Shown: positions 1 through 9,616 of the stretch, one piece after another
Layout of the letters: each line of letters opens with the position of its first letter
Numbering within the stretch: position 1 is the stretch's first letter
Source of the DNA: Leptotrichia sp. OH3620_COT-345
GTDB taxonomy: Bacteria > Fusobacteriota > Fusobacteriia > Fusobacteriales > Leptotrichiaceae
Reading direction: 5' to 3'
NCBI RefSeq assembly: GCF_003932895.1
Contig: NZ_RQYW01000003.1
Coordinates: forward strand, 166,010-230,009
DNA length: 64,000 nucleotides
Notes under the pieces: generated by a model
Databases searched by the model: none
Told to the model about the DNA's origin: nothing
The model's input: the letters and a program-made list of their open reading frames with translations, nothing else
Made by a program: the position numbers and the translations under genes

Positions 1-382
1 TTATTGAATAAAATCTCACATTGGGAAACTTCTCAGCTGCGGTATTCAATATTTTTGTCTGTATGGAACATACTTTTGTATCGAGAGATGGTGCGGTATA
101 TATGACTTTAATTGCTTTTTCCTCAAATATATTTTTATCTTCCAGTTTTGAATTTATAGTCAAAGGAACTGTTTTTAAAGTATCTCCCGCTTTTGTCTCT
201 TTTCCTACAATTGTGACAGGTTTTCCATCCATTGTTATTTTTAAACTATTTTCTTCTTTCAGAGTATCCAAATATTTGACAAATCCGTTATTTTCATCAC
301 TTGAACTTTTCACTTTTCCTTTTTCATGCCTGCAAGATACTGTTACCATTATTATAAACATTATCATTAAAATTCTTTTCAT
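1..382 (-). CDS. Lipoprotein thiol peroxidase (Tpx/peroxiredoxin family), C-terminus beyond window
   Basis: Reading the minus strand from an ATG at 382 gives about 127 codons that stay open to the window edge. The first 17 residues form a lipoprotein signal peptide ending in a TVSC lipobox, so the protein is probably anchored in the envelope. The rest matches the start of the Tpx fold: a segment with the pattern KPVTIVG, then KAGD, then APSLDTKVC followed by SIQT. In Tpx the Cys of the S(L/I)D-x-x-VC motif is the peroxidatic residue that reduces hydroperoxides using thioredoxin. The resolving Cys region lies outside the window. A plus-strand reading of the same stretch is a shadow. A lipidated Tpx is unusual, because the family is normally soluble. 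Confidence 0.8.
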   Translation of the reverse strand, partial: MKRILMIMFIIMVTVSCRHEKGKVKSSSDENNGFVKYLDTLKEENSLKITMDGKPVTIVGKETKAGDTLKTVPLTINSKLEDKNIFEEKAIKVIYTAPSLDTKVCSIQTKILNTAAEKFPNVRFYSI

Positions 383-425
383 TCTGCTTTCCTCTTTTCT
401 TACTTTAACTTTTTTTACCTATAAA

Positions 426-471
426 AGAAAATCTCAATAAATTTTTTTAAAAAATTATATTGAGCTTTCTT
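426..471 (-). terminator. AT-rich terminator-like hairpin after the DEAD-box helicase gene
   Basis: On the minus strand AAGAAAGCTCAAT pairs with ATTGAGATTTTCTT across an AT-rich loop, followed by T-rich sequence. It sits between the helicase stop and the tpx start and probably ends helicase transcription. The stem has low GC and one imperfection. Confidence 0.4.
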
Positions 472-489
472 AATCATTATATTTTAAAA

Positions 490-2220
490 CTATTTACTTT
501 TTTTCTTCTTTGAAGAACTCTTTTCAGACTTTTTGGTTTTCTCTTTAGATTTTGAAGTTGTCTTTTTATCCTTAGATTTTTTGTCAGTTTCTTTTCCTGA
601 TTTTTTTCTTCCTTTTGAACGATTTCCGGATTTCTTACTGTCGGATTTTCCTGAAGACTGACCTCCTGTAGCTTTTTCAACTAAAGGTTTGGAATCCTTT
701 TTAGAATTTAAAGCTCTTATTATATACTCGGCTTCCTGTAAAGGAACTGTTATAAAGGAGTATTTATCCATAATTTTAATATCTTTTACTTTTCTTCCCG
801 GTGTTTTTGCTTTTTTGTTTAATAAATCAAGCAACCTTCCAGGATTATACCCGTCCTTACTTCCAAGTGCTATAAACAGTCTTGTCTTATCTTCTATTTT
901 TACTTTTACATCCTCTATTTCACTATAACTTTCAGGTAAAAACTCATCTTCATATACATGTCTCAAAATAGAAGCCAATACCTGTTTCGGCTCTCTTCCT
1001 TCTATTAATTTATCTGCAAGAGCCTCATAACTTACATAATCCTCTTCTTTTATAATTTCATCTATATATGCAATCAGAGCTTCCTTTTTTGCATTCAGGA
1101 TTTCTTTTACGTTAGGTATGCTTTCTCTTTTTATGTCGGTTTTCGTAACTCTTTTAATTTGTGAAAGTTTACTTGCTTCCCTTGGAGTAACAAAAGTAAT
1201 GGCTATTCCTTTATGTCCCGCTCTTCCTGTTCTCCCTATTCTATGAACATAAGATTCCGCTTCTTGAGGGATTGAATAGTTTATAACATGGGTAAGATTA
1301 CTTACATCTATTCCCCTTGCTGCAACATCTGTAGCTACAAGTATTGTCAGTATTTTTTTCTTAAACAGATCAAGAGCTTTTTGTCTTAATCCTTGTGTTA
1401 TATCCCCATGAATACATTCAGCATCATAATTTCTTGCTTTTAATTTATTCGTAACTTCGTCCACTTCGGATTTTGTACGACAGAAAACTATTCCGTAGAA
1501 ATTTTGCTCGTAATCCAGAACACGGCATAATGCTTCAAATTTATCTTCCTGTTTTACTTCATAATATATCTGCTCTGTCAAATCAGTAGTCAGCTCTTCT
1601 TTTTTTACCTTCAGCAACTTATAATCCGACATAAATTTTTTAGCTATGCTTAATATAGTTTTTGGTATAGTCGCCGAGAAGAAAAGCATTTTTTTTTCGT
1701 CATTAGTTTCCTCGAGAATAAGTTCTATATCTTCAATAAATCCCATATTCAGCATTTCATCAGCTTCATCTAAGACAAAATAATCAAGATTGTTTACTTT
1801 CAAAACTTTCTTTCTCATAAGATCCATAACTCTTCCCGGTGTACCTACTACTATATCCACTCCTGATTTAAGTTTTTTTATCTGATTTTCAATTGACGCT
1901 CCTCCGTATACCGCTAAAACTTTTATATCCTTTTTACCTTTTAAAGAATATATTTCATCAGCTACCTGATTTGCCAACTCTCTTGTAGGGGCAAGTATAA
2001 GTGCCTTTACAGTTTTATCAGGTTCAAGAGTCTCCAATATAGGTATACTGAATGCTGCAGTTTTACCGGTTCCTGTCTGAGCTTGCCCTATTAAGTGAGT
2101 TCTTTCTTTCAATAATTCCGGTATTACAAGTTTTTGTATATCGCTCGGTTCTTCAAATCCTTTTTTTTCCAATGCATCAAGTACTTCTCTACTCAATCCA
2201 TAATCTTCAAATTTTTGCAT
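490..2220 (-). CDS. DEAD-box ATP-dependent RNA helicase with DbpA-type RNA-binding tail
   Basis: This 576-residue protein unwinds RNA duplexes using ATP, in the cytoplasm, probably in ribosome assembly or mRNA turnover under cold or stress. The motifs appear in order: Q-motif (residues ~1-30), Walker A AQTGTGKT, PTRELA, GG, TPGR, DEAD in VLDEADEML, SAT, then the second RecA lobe with ARGID and HRIGRTGR. Residues ~430-510 match the DbpA/CsdA RNA-binding domain (RLFIALGSKDGYNPGRLL). The last ~60 residues are a Lys/Ser-rich basic tail, common in CshA/DeaD-like helicases and likely an RNA-binding extension. An internal ORF in the tail on another frame is a compositional shadow. It is transcribed alone, and the upstream kilobase carries only a decayed gene on the other strand. 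Confidence 0.95.
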   Translation of the reverse strand: MQKFEDYGLSREVLDALEKKGFEEPSDIQKLVIPELLKERTHLIGQAQTGTGKTAAFSIPILETLEPDKTVKALILAPTRELANQVADEIYSLKGKKDIKVLAVYGGASIENQIKKLKSGVDIVVGTPGRVMDLMRKKVLKVNNLDYFVLDEADEMLNMGFIEDIELILEETNDEKKMLFFSATIPKTILSIAKKFMSDYKLLKVKKEELTTDLTEQIYYEVKQEDKFEALCRVLDYEQNFYGIVFCRTKSEVDEVTNKLKARNYDAECIHGDITQGLRQKALDLFKKKILTILVATDVAARGIDVSNLTHVINYSIPQEAESYVHRIGRTGRAGHKGIAITFVTPREASKLSQIKRVTKTDIKRESIPNVKEILNAKKEALIAYIDEIIKEEDYVSYEALADKLIEGREPKQVLASILRHVYEDEFLPESYSEIEDVKVKIEDKTRLFIALGSKDGYNPGRLLDLLNKKAKTPGRKVKDIKIMDKYSFITVPLQEAEYIIRALNSKKDSKPLVEKATGGQSSGKSDSKKSGNRSKGRKKSGKETDKKSKDKKTTSKSKEKTKKSEKSSSKKKKSK

Positions 2221-2453
2221 TTACTTTTTTACCTTCTTTCCTTTTTTCAATTCTAATATTTAATATTTTTCATTTTACTAAATAACTTATTAATATGTTT
2301 CTTATCATATTATCTTATTTTTTTGATATAATAGATACAAATTATTATAACATATTTTTATCATTTATGCTTGGAAATTTTTTACTGTAAATCTTCAGTA
2401 AAAATCGTAATTTATGTTACAATATTTGAAATATATAAATTATGGAGTATTTT

Positions 2454-3120
2454 ATTGAAAAAATGTTTTATATTTTTACTTTATTCTTACTTTTAAACTT
2501 TTCTTCAATTACCAACTACCTGAAATTTAGAAAGTTATAACTAATTTAAAAAATTTGATTTCAGGATTTTACTGTCACCTAAAAACTTTTAAATACAATA
2601 TTATAAGTATATTTGAAGCTTTCCCTTTTATTTTCCAATTAAACGTAGGAAATTAACTATCCTTTTATAATACACATACCGGAAGAATTAATATTTACGA
2701 ATTTTTCTCAAACATACTGAAAAAATTTTATAATAATTGAATCGAATAAAAAAGGGAAAGTTCAATAAATTAGTAGAATTATCAAGCATCATCTTCAAAA
2801 TTCTTTTTGAATTATTTTGACAGTACTGCTGACTATTATATTTCTGAAAAACGTTTTGAAATATTTGCTACTGATGTAAAAAAATAAATCAGATTGACTA
2901 TAAAATTATTTCTTTCCCTCCTGACCCAAGAAGAATTTATTATATAAAAAAAATTAGTGATATTGAAATTGTATAATCAAACAATGATAAATTTAAAAAA
3001 CTTCACTTTACGGCTAAAATTGAAAATGGAAAAGTTATTGTTTACAGTAACGGACATTTTTTCTTTTCATATTACAAAAACGAAAATTCCCTATTTTGGA
3101 AAACCCGTCAGAAAAGCTGA
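2454..3120 (+). pseudogene. Decayed gene for a small secreted protein
   Basis: No intact ORF exists here, but coding-like blocks follow one another on the plus strand. A signal-peptide-like segment (MFYIFTLFLLLNFSS) starts near 2465. It is followed by TGRINIYEFFSNILKKFYNN near 2680, NYFDSTADYYISEKRFEIF from 2810, DYKIISFPPDPRRIYYIKK near 2898, and a last block with KIENGKVIVYSNG ending at a TGA at 3118-3120. The blocks are separated by frame changes and by an in-frame TAA. I do not recognise the family. The order suggests a former exported protein of about 220 residues. Confidence 0.45.
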
Positions 3121-3279
3121 AAAATCCTTATAAATACAGAACTGTAACAATTTGAATATTATTCTAACAATTAACCTAATAGTGTAAAGAAATATCGGAT
3201 TTCGAAAAATTGACTCACTGCCAAGAGTGAAGACAAGCTTTTTTTCCCCATACACATCTATACAATCTAATTAAAAATC

Positions 3280-3321
3280 AAAAAAATCGGAATTTTTTCT
3301 TTATTAGAAAACATTCCGATT
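3280..3321 (-). terminator. Rho-independent terminator of proC
   Basis: On the minus strand AATCGGAAT and ATTCCGATT form a perfect 9-bp stem (3313-3321 with 3285-3293), followed directly by a T-rich run. It lies 15 bp after the proC stop. Confidence 0.75.
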
Positions 3322-3335
3322 ATATTATAAAATTA

Positions 3336-4139
3336 CTATTTTTCACTCATTTTCTTTGATTTTTTCACACAGGCATTTACAGCATTTATTACTGTTCCCC
3401 TGAAATTACCGTTTTCCAGAACTTTTACCGCTTCTATGGTTGTTCCTCCCGGAGATGTTACTTCATCTTTCAGTACACCCGGATGTTTCTCACTTTGAAG
3501 AAGCATTTGAGCAGAACCTTTCACAGTCTGAGCCACTATTTCATAAGTCATATTTCTCGGAATGCCTTCAAGAACACCGGCGTCACTAAGAGCTTCCATA
3601 AACATATAAACATATGCAGGCAAAGAACCGCTTATTCCTGTAAAAGCATGTATAAGTTTTTCGTCAAGTTCAACACTTTTTCCAAAGCTGTTTAATAATC
3701 TGAATATCATTTTTTTTTCATTTTCATTTATATTTTTATTGAATACTACTGCAGTCATTCCTTCCAGTACCTGTGCAGGAGTATTCGGCATGGTTCTTAC
3801 TATTTTTTTATTTGCTCCGATTATATTTTCCACATAATTTATACTTATTCCTGCTGCAATTGTGACTATAATTTTATCTTTTTCTATACTGTCTTTTATT
3901 TTTTCCAGAACTTCAGCATAAATATCGGGCTTTACAGATAAAATTATTACATCACTGTTTTCAGTTACTTCTTTTTCATTATGTAAAACATTTATACCGT
4001 AATTTTTAGATAATTCCTCTGATTTTTTCATATTTATATCATATACACTTATTTTATTTTCCGAAACTGAATTTGATGTTATTAATCCTTTTATTATGGA
4101 ATTTCCCATATTTCCAATACCTATAAATCCTATTTTCAT
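3336..4139 (-). CDS. proC: Pyrroline-5-carboxylate reductase
   Basis: This 267-residue enzyme reduces 1-pyrroline-5-carboxylate to L-proline with NAD(P)H, the last step of proline synthesis. The N-terminus has the Rossmann motif GFIGIGNMG. The middle holds VRTMPNTPA and the dimeric C-terminal domain carries the family signature with TSPGGTT near residue 225. Length is normal for ProC. The ATG at 4139 has an AAGGAG site 8 bases upstream. It is the last of three proline genes in the order proB, proA, proC on this strand, each separated from the next by a decayed membrane-protein gene. Confidence 0.96.
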   Translation of the reverse strand: MKIGFIGIGNMGNSIIKGLITSNSVSENKISVYDINMKKSEELSKNYGINVLHNEKEVTENSDVIILSVKPDIYAEVLEKIKDSIEKDKIIVTIAAGISINYVENIIGANKKIVRTMPNTPAQVLEGMTAVVFNKNINENEKKMIFRLLNSFGKSVELDEKLIHAFTGISGSLPAYVYMFMEALSDAGVLEGIPRNMTYEIVAQTVKGSAQMLLQSEKHPGVLKDEVTSPGGTTIEAVKVLENGNFRGTVINAVNACVKKSKKMSEK

Positions 4140-4163
4140 TTTTACTCCTTTTATTTTAAAAAA

Positions 4164-4704
4164 TTATTTTAAAACAACTTTTCCAATTATTTGAATTATA
4201 GTTGTAATAAATGGTAAAAGAAAAACAATTCTAAAAATGAAAAATATATTTTTGTACCTGAAATATTAAAATCATTTTTTACCGGTATTTTCTGATTTTG
4301 TAAATATTTTTCAAATTCAATTATCTTCTCTCTCAAATATATCCTATTTCCTATTGAAGGTCTTATATTTGAGTGAGTATTCCTGTTCTTCCTTTTTCAA
4401 ATAAATTTTATTTCTATAATTATATTCCACTTTGCAGCCTTTTACTTTAATTCCTTTATTATTAAAATATGAAACTCCATCTTCTACTTTTACTTTTTTT
4501 TGTATTATACAGTAAATTATCCAAAAAATTATCAAGAGTAACATTTCTATTAAAAATACGGTATTTCCTATCCTTTCCTTATTTAAAAAATTCAATATTG
4601 AAAAAACTGTATGAAAATAACACTACATATAAAAATATCTTTAGTTCTATAGGAAATTTTTTGAATACAAATCCTTTTATTTTTATATTATTATATTCTT
4701 TCAT
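4164..4704 (-). pseudogene. Decayed small membrane protein between proA and proC
   Basis: Three coding-like pieces in successive frames make up one former gene on the minus strand. The first, from an ATG at 4704, contains FKKFPIELKIFLYVVLFSYSF. The second (4595-4344) is an 83-codon open frame with a membrane span (TVFLIEMLLLIIFWIIYCII). The third holds RIYLREKIIEFEKYL and ends with a hydrophobic segment (IVFLLPFITTIIQIIG) and TAA at 4164-4166. Joining them would give roughly 175 residues with two N-terminal spans and one C-terminal span. I do not recognise the family. An automated annotation would report only the 83-codon middle part. Confidence 0.5.
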
Positions 4705-4778
4705 ACTTTCTACTTAATAATCTTATTCTCTCTTTTTCTTTTTTATCTAAATTCATTTTCTAATTTATAGAAATACTG

Positions 4779-6035
4779 TTATTTTCTTATTTGTCCGTTT
4801 CCTCTTATAATATACTTCGTAGTTGTTAATTCTCTAACTCCCATTGGACCTCTAGCGTGAAGCTTTTGAGTTGAAATACCTATTTCTCCTCCGAATCCGA
4901 ATTCTCCCCCATCGGAAAATCTCGTAGAGACATTTACGTAAACTGCAGCAGAATCCACTTCATTTAAAAACTTCTCTGCATTATTTATAGATTGGGTTAT
5001 TATAGAGTCAGAATGTCCTGTGCTATGACTATTTATATATTCTATAGCTTCATTTATATCGTTTACCAATTTCAGAGACATAACCATATCAAGATACTCA
5101 GCTCCGAAATCCTCTTCTTCTGCAAGTTTTATATCATTTTTATTTCTTATAATTTCAAGTGCTTCTTTGCTGTATCTTAGTTCCACGCCTTTTTCCAAAA
5201 GTATTTCCGTAACTTCAGGCAACACTTTATCAGCAATATTCTTATGAATTAATACAGTTTCTATAGAATTACACGTACTCGGTCTTTGAGTTTTAGCATT
5301 TTCAATGATTGGAGAAACAATATCCTTTTCAGCACTTTCATCTACGAATATGTGACATACCCCCGCCCCTGTTTCAATTACCGGAACTGTAGCATTTTCA
5401 ATGATAAATTTTTTCAGTCCTTTTCCCCCTCTCGGTATAAGGACATTTATATATTCATTGAGTCTAACCATTTCATTCACAAACTTTCTATCTGTATCTT
5501 CTATCAATTGAACGGAATTTTCAGGAAGTCCCGCTTTTAGCCCGACTTCATTGAATAAATTACTCAAATAAATATTAGAATTTATAGCATTGGCTGAACC
5601 TCTCAAAATCACAGCATTAGATGATTTTATTGCCAATCCTGCAGAATCAACGGTCACATTGGGTCTTGATTCATATATTATCCCTATCACTCCTAAAGGA
5701 ACTCTCTTTTTTTCAATAGTCATACCGTTTTTATGTTTCCATCCTTCAAGAATTTCTCCTATAGGGTCATTAAATGCAGCTATTTCAATTAAACTTTGTG
5801 CCATAGCTTCTATTCTATCGTCTGTCAGTTCAAGTCTATCAAGAAGTGCAAAGGAAAGTCCCTCTTTTTTTCCTTTTTCCAAATCTTCTCTGTTTGCTTT
5901 TTTTATTTCTTCTTTTTTATTAATAAGCTCCGCAGCTATCATTGTCAAAACCCTGTTTTTTGTTTCCGTATTCAAGGTAAGAAGTTTTTTTGAAGCTTCT
6001 TTGGCTCTTTTTCCCATTTCTTCTATATAATTCAT
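4779..6035 (-). CDS. proA: Gamma-glutamyl phosphate reductase
   Basis: This 418-residue aldehyde-dehydrogenase-fold enzyme converts gamma-glutamyl phosphate to glutamate-5-semialdehyde with NADPH, the second step of proline synthesis from glutamate. The catalytic Cys lies in RPSTCNSIE (about residue 255). The phosphate and nucleotide regions are recognisable in PLGVIGIIYESRPNVT and PRGGKGLKK, and the family C-terminal block is GEFGFGGEIGISTQKLHARGP with GELTT-like residues after it. Length and both ends are normal. It is preceded by GGGAGAAAAT before the ATG. It works with ProB and ProC in the same cluster. Confidence 0.97.
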   Translation of the reverse strand: MNYIEEMGKRAKEASKKLLTLNTETKNRVLTMIAAELINKKEEIKKANREDLEKGKKEGLSFALLDRLELTDDRIEAMAQSLIEIAAFNDPIGEILEGWKHKNGMTIEKKRVPLGVIGIIYESRPNVTVDSAGLAIKSSNAVILRGSANAINSNIYLSNLFNEVGLKAGLPENSVQLIEDTDRKFVNEMVRLNEYINVLIPRGGKGLKKFIIENATVPVIETGAGVCHIFVDESAEKDIVSPIIENAKTQRPSTCNSIETVLIHKNIADKVLPEVTEILLEKGVELRYSKEALEIIRNKNDIKLAEEEDFGAEYLDMVMSLKLVNDINEAIEYINSHSTGHSDSIITQSINNAEKFLNEVDSAAVYVNVSTRFSDGGEFGFGGEIGISTQKLHARGPMGVRELTTTKYIIRGNGQIRK

Positions 6036-6233
6036 ATTTTCTCCCTGTTGATCTTATTAAATAATATTAAATAAAGGGGACTCAAAAAAGGAAAACATTT
6101 TAACCTATAAAAAATATCTTTAGACATTTTACTGAAAACATCAAAATTATCAGTACTGAGAAAATATATATTCTTTATATTTACCGTGTTTTCGTCTTAT
6201 GACACAACCCTTTTTTCTTTAAAACTGTTTTTA

Positions 6234-6828
6234 TTATATATTACTGAAATTTACTTTTATTTTTATTTCTCTTTCTTTTTTTCTAATGAATTCCATTGCC
6301 ACTCTCTTAGGAAAATTAAATAAAAATTCTACTGTTCCTCCATTTTTTATTTTTTCCATAATTTTCAGATAATTCGTTTTTACAAAATCTTGCCGAAACA
6401 ACTCAAATCCTTTTTTCGGATATCCCCCAGCAACTTGACTTTTCCAAGTATCATTATTTTTATACCATATTGCCATAAATTGATTCGGATAATATGCATG
6501 GGGAATGAAAAAATAATCCGTTTTTCCATAAAGTACTTTTTCTCCGTTCTTCCCCAAAGAAAACATCCTCATAATAATATATTGAGGGATACAACTTTAT
6601 AAGCATGTAAGTCATTACAAATGCAAAAAATGCAATTCCTAAAGTCAGCACTAAACAAATGATAATATATTATTACTCCGCTTCTTTCAAACCCTCTTTC
6701 AAAATTTCCTATTAAAGAAAGCAACTGCATTAATTAAAAAAAGGTAAATATATAAAATAACCTATAGTTGTTATTTTCAGGCTCATATTCATCCCCACTT
6801 TTTTCTTTACATTCTCATTATTACTCAT
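6234..6828 (-). pseudogene. Frameshifted membrane protein gene between proB and proA
   Basis: Several frames carry one former gene. An ATG at 6828 starts a short hydrophilic head and hydrophobic segment (MSLKITTIGYFIYL). Another frame contains LLSLIGNFERGFERSGVIIYYH. A third contains a membrane span (LTLGIAFFAFVMTYMLIKLYPS). A fourth gives 112 codons (6572-6234) with FIPHAYYPNQFMAIWYKNND and FLFNFPKRVAMEFIRKKE. The last frame change lies in a short T run near 6558. The restored product would be about 190 residues, N-terminally membrane-anchored. Function unknown. The 112-codon frame alone may be annotated as a hypothetical protein. Confidence 0.55.
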
Positions 6829-6897
6829 TTTTATCATTCCGTTCTATATTTTATTTATTGTAAATTTTAACTTATTTTATCTATTTTTGCAATTAAT

Positions 6898-8040
6898 TTA
6901 TTTCTGCAAAATTGTCAGATTGTCAATATGTACCGCTTCATCAGCATATTTATGTCCTAATATATTTTCTATATCTTCACTGTGTCTACCTTTTATAAGG
7001 TTAATTTCTTCAGAAGAATAATTTGAAATTCCCATAGCGATAACTTCACCTTTCAGATTTTCTATTTTAGTAACAGCACCTTTACTAAATATACCCTCTA
7101 TAGATTTTACCCCTACAGGCAAAAGACTTTTTCCTTTGTATAATGCTTTTTCCGCTCCCTCATCTATTGTCAAAACTCCTTTTTTATTAGTTCCGTAAGC
7201 AAGCCAGTATTTTTTTGAACTTATTTTTTTATGTTTTTTCACAAAAAGAGTTCCTATGTTTTCTTTTTCTACTATTCTCGTAATATTTTCAGGATCATCC
7301 CCGCTTGCGATTATTAAATGTGTACCGATTTTTGTAGCCATTTCCGCAGCAATTATTTTAGTTACCATTCCTCCTGTGCCAAACTTTGTCCCTTCCCCTC
7401 CTGCATTCTTTTTTATATCTTCATTTATATTTCCTACAATTTCTATAAGATTTGCATCTTTATATTTTTGAGGATTTTTATTGTAAAGTCCTTGAACATC
7501 AGACAAAATAATTAATAAATCCGCATCTATAAGTCCTGCTACAAGAGCCGAAAGCGTATCATTATCTCCCACTTTTATTTCATCTGAAACTACCGCATCA
7601 TTTTCATTTACGACAGGTATTATTTTATTACTTAGAAGAGTATTGCATACATTTCTTGCATTCAGATATCTTCTCCTGTCGGAAAAATCTCCCTTTGTCA
7701 AAAGAAGCTGACCTATAATTTTATTATGCTCCTGAAAAAGCACCTGATAAAGATGAGTCAAAGCTACCTGTCCGACTGAAGCAAGTGCCTGTTTTTCCGA
7801 CAATGTTTTAGGGCGCTCACTCATATTAAGTTTTCCCATTCCTGCTCCTATTGCCCCTGATGTCACAAGAACGATATCGTATCCTTTATCAGATAAATTA
7901 CTTAGTTCAAGGACTATTTTTTTTATTTTTTCTCCATCCAGATTTCCGTCTTCTTTTGTCAAAGTCGATGTTCCTACTTTTACTACTATTTTCTGTATAT
8001 TTCTTAATATTTCTTCTCTTATATTTTGTTCTTTTTTCAT
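6898..8040 (-). CDS. proB: Glutamate 5-kinase with C-terminal PUA domain
   Basis: This 380-residue kinase phosphorylates glutamate to gamma-glutamyl phosphate, the committed and normally proline-inhibited step of proline synthesis. The amino-acid-kinase domain spans residues ~12-265, with VKVGTSTLT at its start, VTSGAIGAG, and NENDAV and FGTGGMVTK further on. Residues ~285-370 form a PUA domain. Length is that of the two-domain enzyme. It starts about 23 bases after the amylase stop with AAGTAAGGGA before the ATG, so read-through from amyS is likely. proA follows after a decayed gene. Confidence 0.96.
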   Translation of the reverse strand: MKKEQNIREEILRNIQKIVVKVGTSTLTKEDGNLDGEKIKKIVLELSNLSDKGYDIVLVTSGAIGAGMGKLNMSERPKTLSEKQALASVGQVALTHLYQVLFQEHNKIIGQLLLTKGDFSDRRRYLNARNVCNTLLSNKIIPVVNENDAVVSDEIKVGDNDTLSALVAGLIDADLLIILSDVQGLYNKNPQKYKDANLIEIVGNINEDIKKNAGGEGTKFGTGGMVTKIIAAEMATKIGTHLIIASGDDPENITRIVEKENIGTLFVKKHKKISSKKYWLAYGTNKKGVLTIDEGAEKALYKGKSLLPVGVKSIEGIFSKGAVTKIENLKGEVIAMGISNYSSEEINLIKGRHSEDIENILGHKYADEAVHIDNLTILQK

Positions 8041-8063
8041 TTTTTCCCTTACTTTCCTTATAA

Positions 8064-9512
8064 TTATTCTCCTTCAGGAATCCAAACTGAAATTTTCCCT
8101 GCCTGTACACCGAATATTGCAAATCCGTTTTCATCAACAATAATATTTTCAAATCCGCTTCCTGTGATTTCTTTCCATATCTGACCCGTTCTGTTTTTCC
8201 CCACTTCTATTATTTTTTCTCCACTGACATCATTTGACAGAACTGCTACACATCCACTGTTTCTGTCATTTTCTCTGCCTGTTCTATAAAATGCTATAAT
8301 ATTTGGAAAATCAAAATAATTGAATTGAGTTCCATAAGCATAATTTTTCCTTACATACAAAAGCTGATCTATTATCCATTTATGTTCACTTTCATTCCCG
8401 CCAACACCGTAATAATCGCCATAAAATAGACAAGGATATCCTTTTTCCGATAAAAGTATTATTGCATAAGCATGAGGTTTAAACCAACTTTCTATTTGGG
8501 ATTCCAATGCACTTCCTTTCTGTGAATCATGATTATCCACAAAAGAGACTGCTTGCATGGAATCTGATATTAAAATTGTATTATCCAGTATTGTTCTTAA
8601 ATCAAAACTTTTACCTTTTACAGAAGCTTCGTGAAAGTTAAAATGAAGTCCCACATCAAATAAATCTGTTTTGTAATCTAAACTTTCCAAATATTCTTTT
8701 AGTATTTCGAGATTATCTTTCCAATATTCTCCCACTGAATAAAATTCCTCTCCATAAACGCTTCTTATTTCTCCGAGAAAATCTTTAACAAATTCTTCAC
8801 TTATATGTTTGACCGCATCCATTCTAAATCCGTCAAGCTTCAATTCATTTATAACCCATTTACCCCAGTTTATAACTTCTTTTTTCACTTCAGGATGAGC
8901 ATAGTTCACATCAGCATTCATAAGATAGTCATAATTTCCCATTTCAGTATCTACACCTTTATCCCAGTCTTTGTTTTCTCCTAATATTTTATAAATGGCA
9001 TTTTTCCCGTTCCTATTATTAAAATCTACTCCTGTAAAAAAATTATAATTCCATTTAAAATCCGAGTATCTGTTATTCCTTCCGGGAAATGTGAATTTTG
9101 TCCATCCTTCTATTTCATAAGGTTCTGATATCACTTTTGTTCTATCTGAGGAATCTACTTCGACTGCCTGAAATTTTTCAGTTTCATCTGCACCTGCCTT
9201 ATGATTCAGAACAACATCGAGATATACATTTATACCGTATTTATGAAGTTCTTCTATAGCTTCTGTAAGTTCCTGTTTTGTCCCATATTTTGTTCTTATC
9301 GTCCCTTTCTGTTCAAACTCTCCCAAATCCCATAAATCATAAGCTCCATATCCTACATCCATAGAGGATGTTCCTTTATATGCCGGAGGAATCCAAACAG
9401 CGGAAACTCCTACTTCACTTAAATGTGTAGCATCATCTTTAAGTCTTTTCCAGTGTTTTCCATCATCAGGTAAATTCCATTCAAAATATTGAATCATTAC
9501 ACCGTTTTCCAT
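8064..9512 (-). CDS. Cytoplasmic alpha-amylase (GH13, AmyS-like)
   Basis: This enzyme of about 482 residues hydrolyses alpha-1,4-glucan bonds. There is no signal peptide, so it probably acts on intracellular maltodextrin or glycogen. GH13 regions are visible in order: DVVLNH, GFRMDAVKH (nucleophile Asp), SVGEYW (acid/base Glu) and FVDNHDSQ (third Asp). The first strand MIQYFEWNLP is typical of the liquefying/cytoplasmic subfamily. I place the start at the ATG at 9512 because AAAGGAAGAACTG precedes it; an open frame continues 14 codons further upstream without a ribosome site. It lies between kdsB and proB on the same strand. Confidence 0.92.
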   Translation of the reverse strand: MENGVMIQYFEWNLPDDGKHWKRLKDDATHLSEVGVSAVWIPPAYKGTSSMDVGYGAYDLWDLGEFEQKGTIRTKYGTKQELTEAIEELHKYGINVYLDVVLNHKAGADETEKFQAVEVDSSDRTKVISEPYEIEGWTKFTFPGRNNRYSDFKWNYNFFTGVDFNNRNGKNAIYKILGENKDWDKGVDTEMGNYDYLMNADVNYAHPEVKKEVINWGKWVINELKLDGFRMDAVKHISEEFVKDFLGEIRSVYGEEFYSVGEYWKDNLEILKEYLESLDYKTDLFDVGLHFNFHEASVKGKSFDLRTILDNTILISDSMQAVSFVDNHDSQKGSALESQIESWFKPHAYAIILLSEKGYPCLFYGDYYGVGGNESEHKWIIDQLLYVRKNYAYGTQFNYFDFPNIIAFYRTGRENDRNSGCVAVLSNDVSGEKIIEVGKNRTGQIWKEITGSGFENIIVDENGFAIFGVQAGKISVWIPEGE

Positions 9513-9616
9513 CAGTTCTTCCTTTCTATTTCTTTTTTTAATATTTTTATACAAAAATTCTGGAAAATTTTATTACTTAAAAACTAAGAACCTTCGTTCA
9601 TTATTTCCTTAATCTT

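Noticed and set aside
21..440. 139-codon plus-strand ORF at the left edge
   Set aside because: It is the shadow of the thiol peroxidase gene on the minus strand, which has a signal peptide and catalytic motif.
477..680. Lys-rich 67-codon minus-strand ORF inside the helicase tail
   Set aside because: Product of repetitive AAA/AAG codons in another frame of the real gene; no ribosome site.
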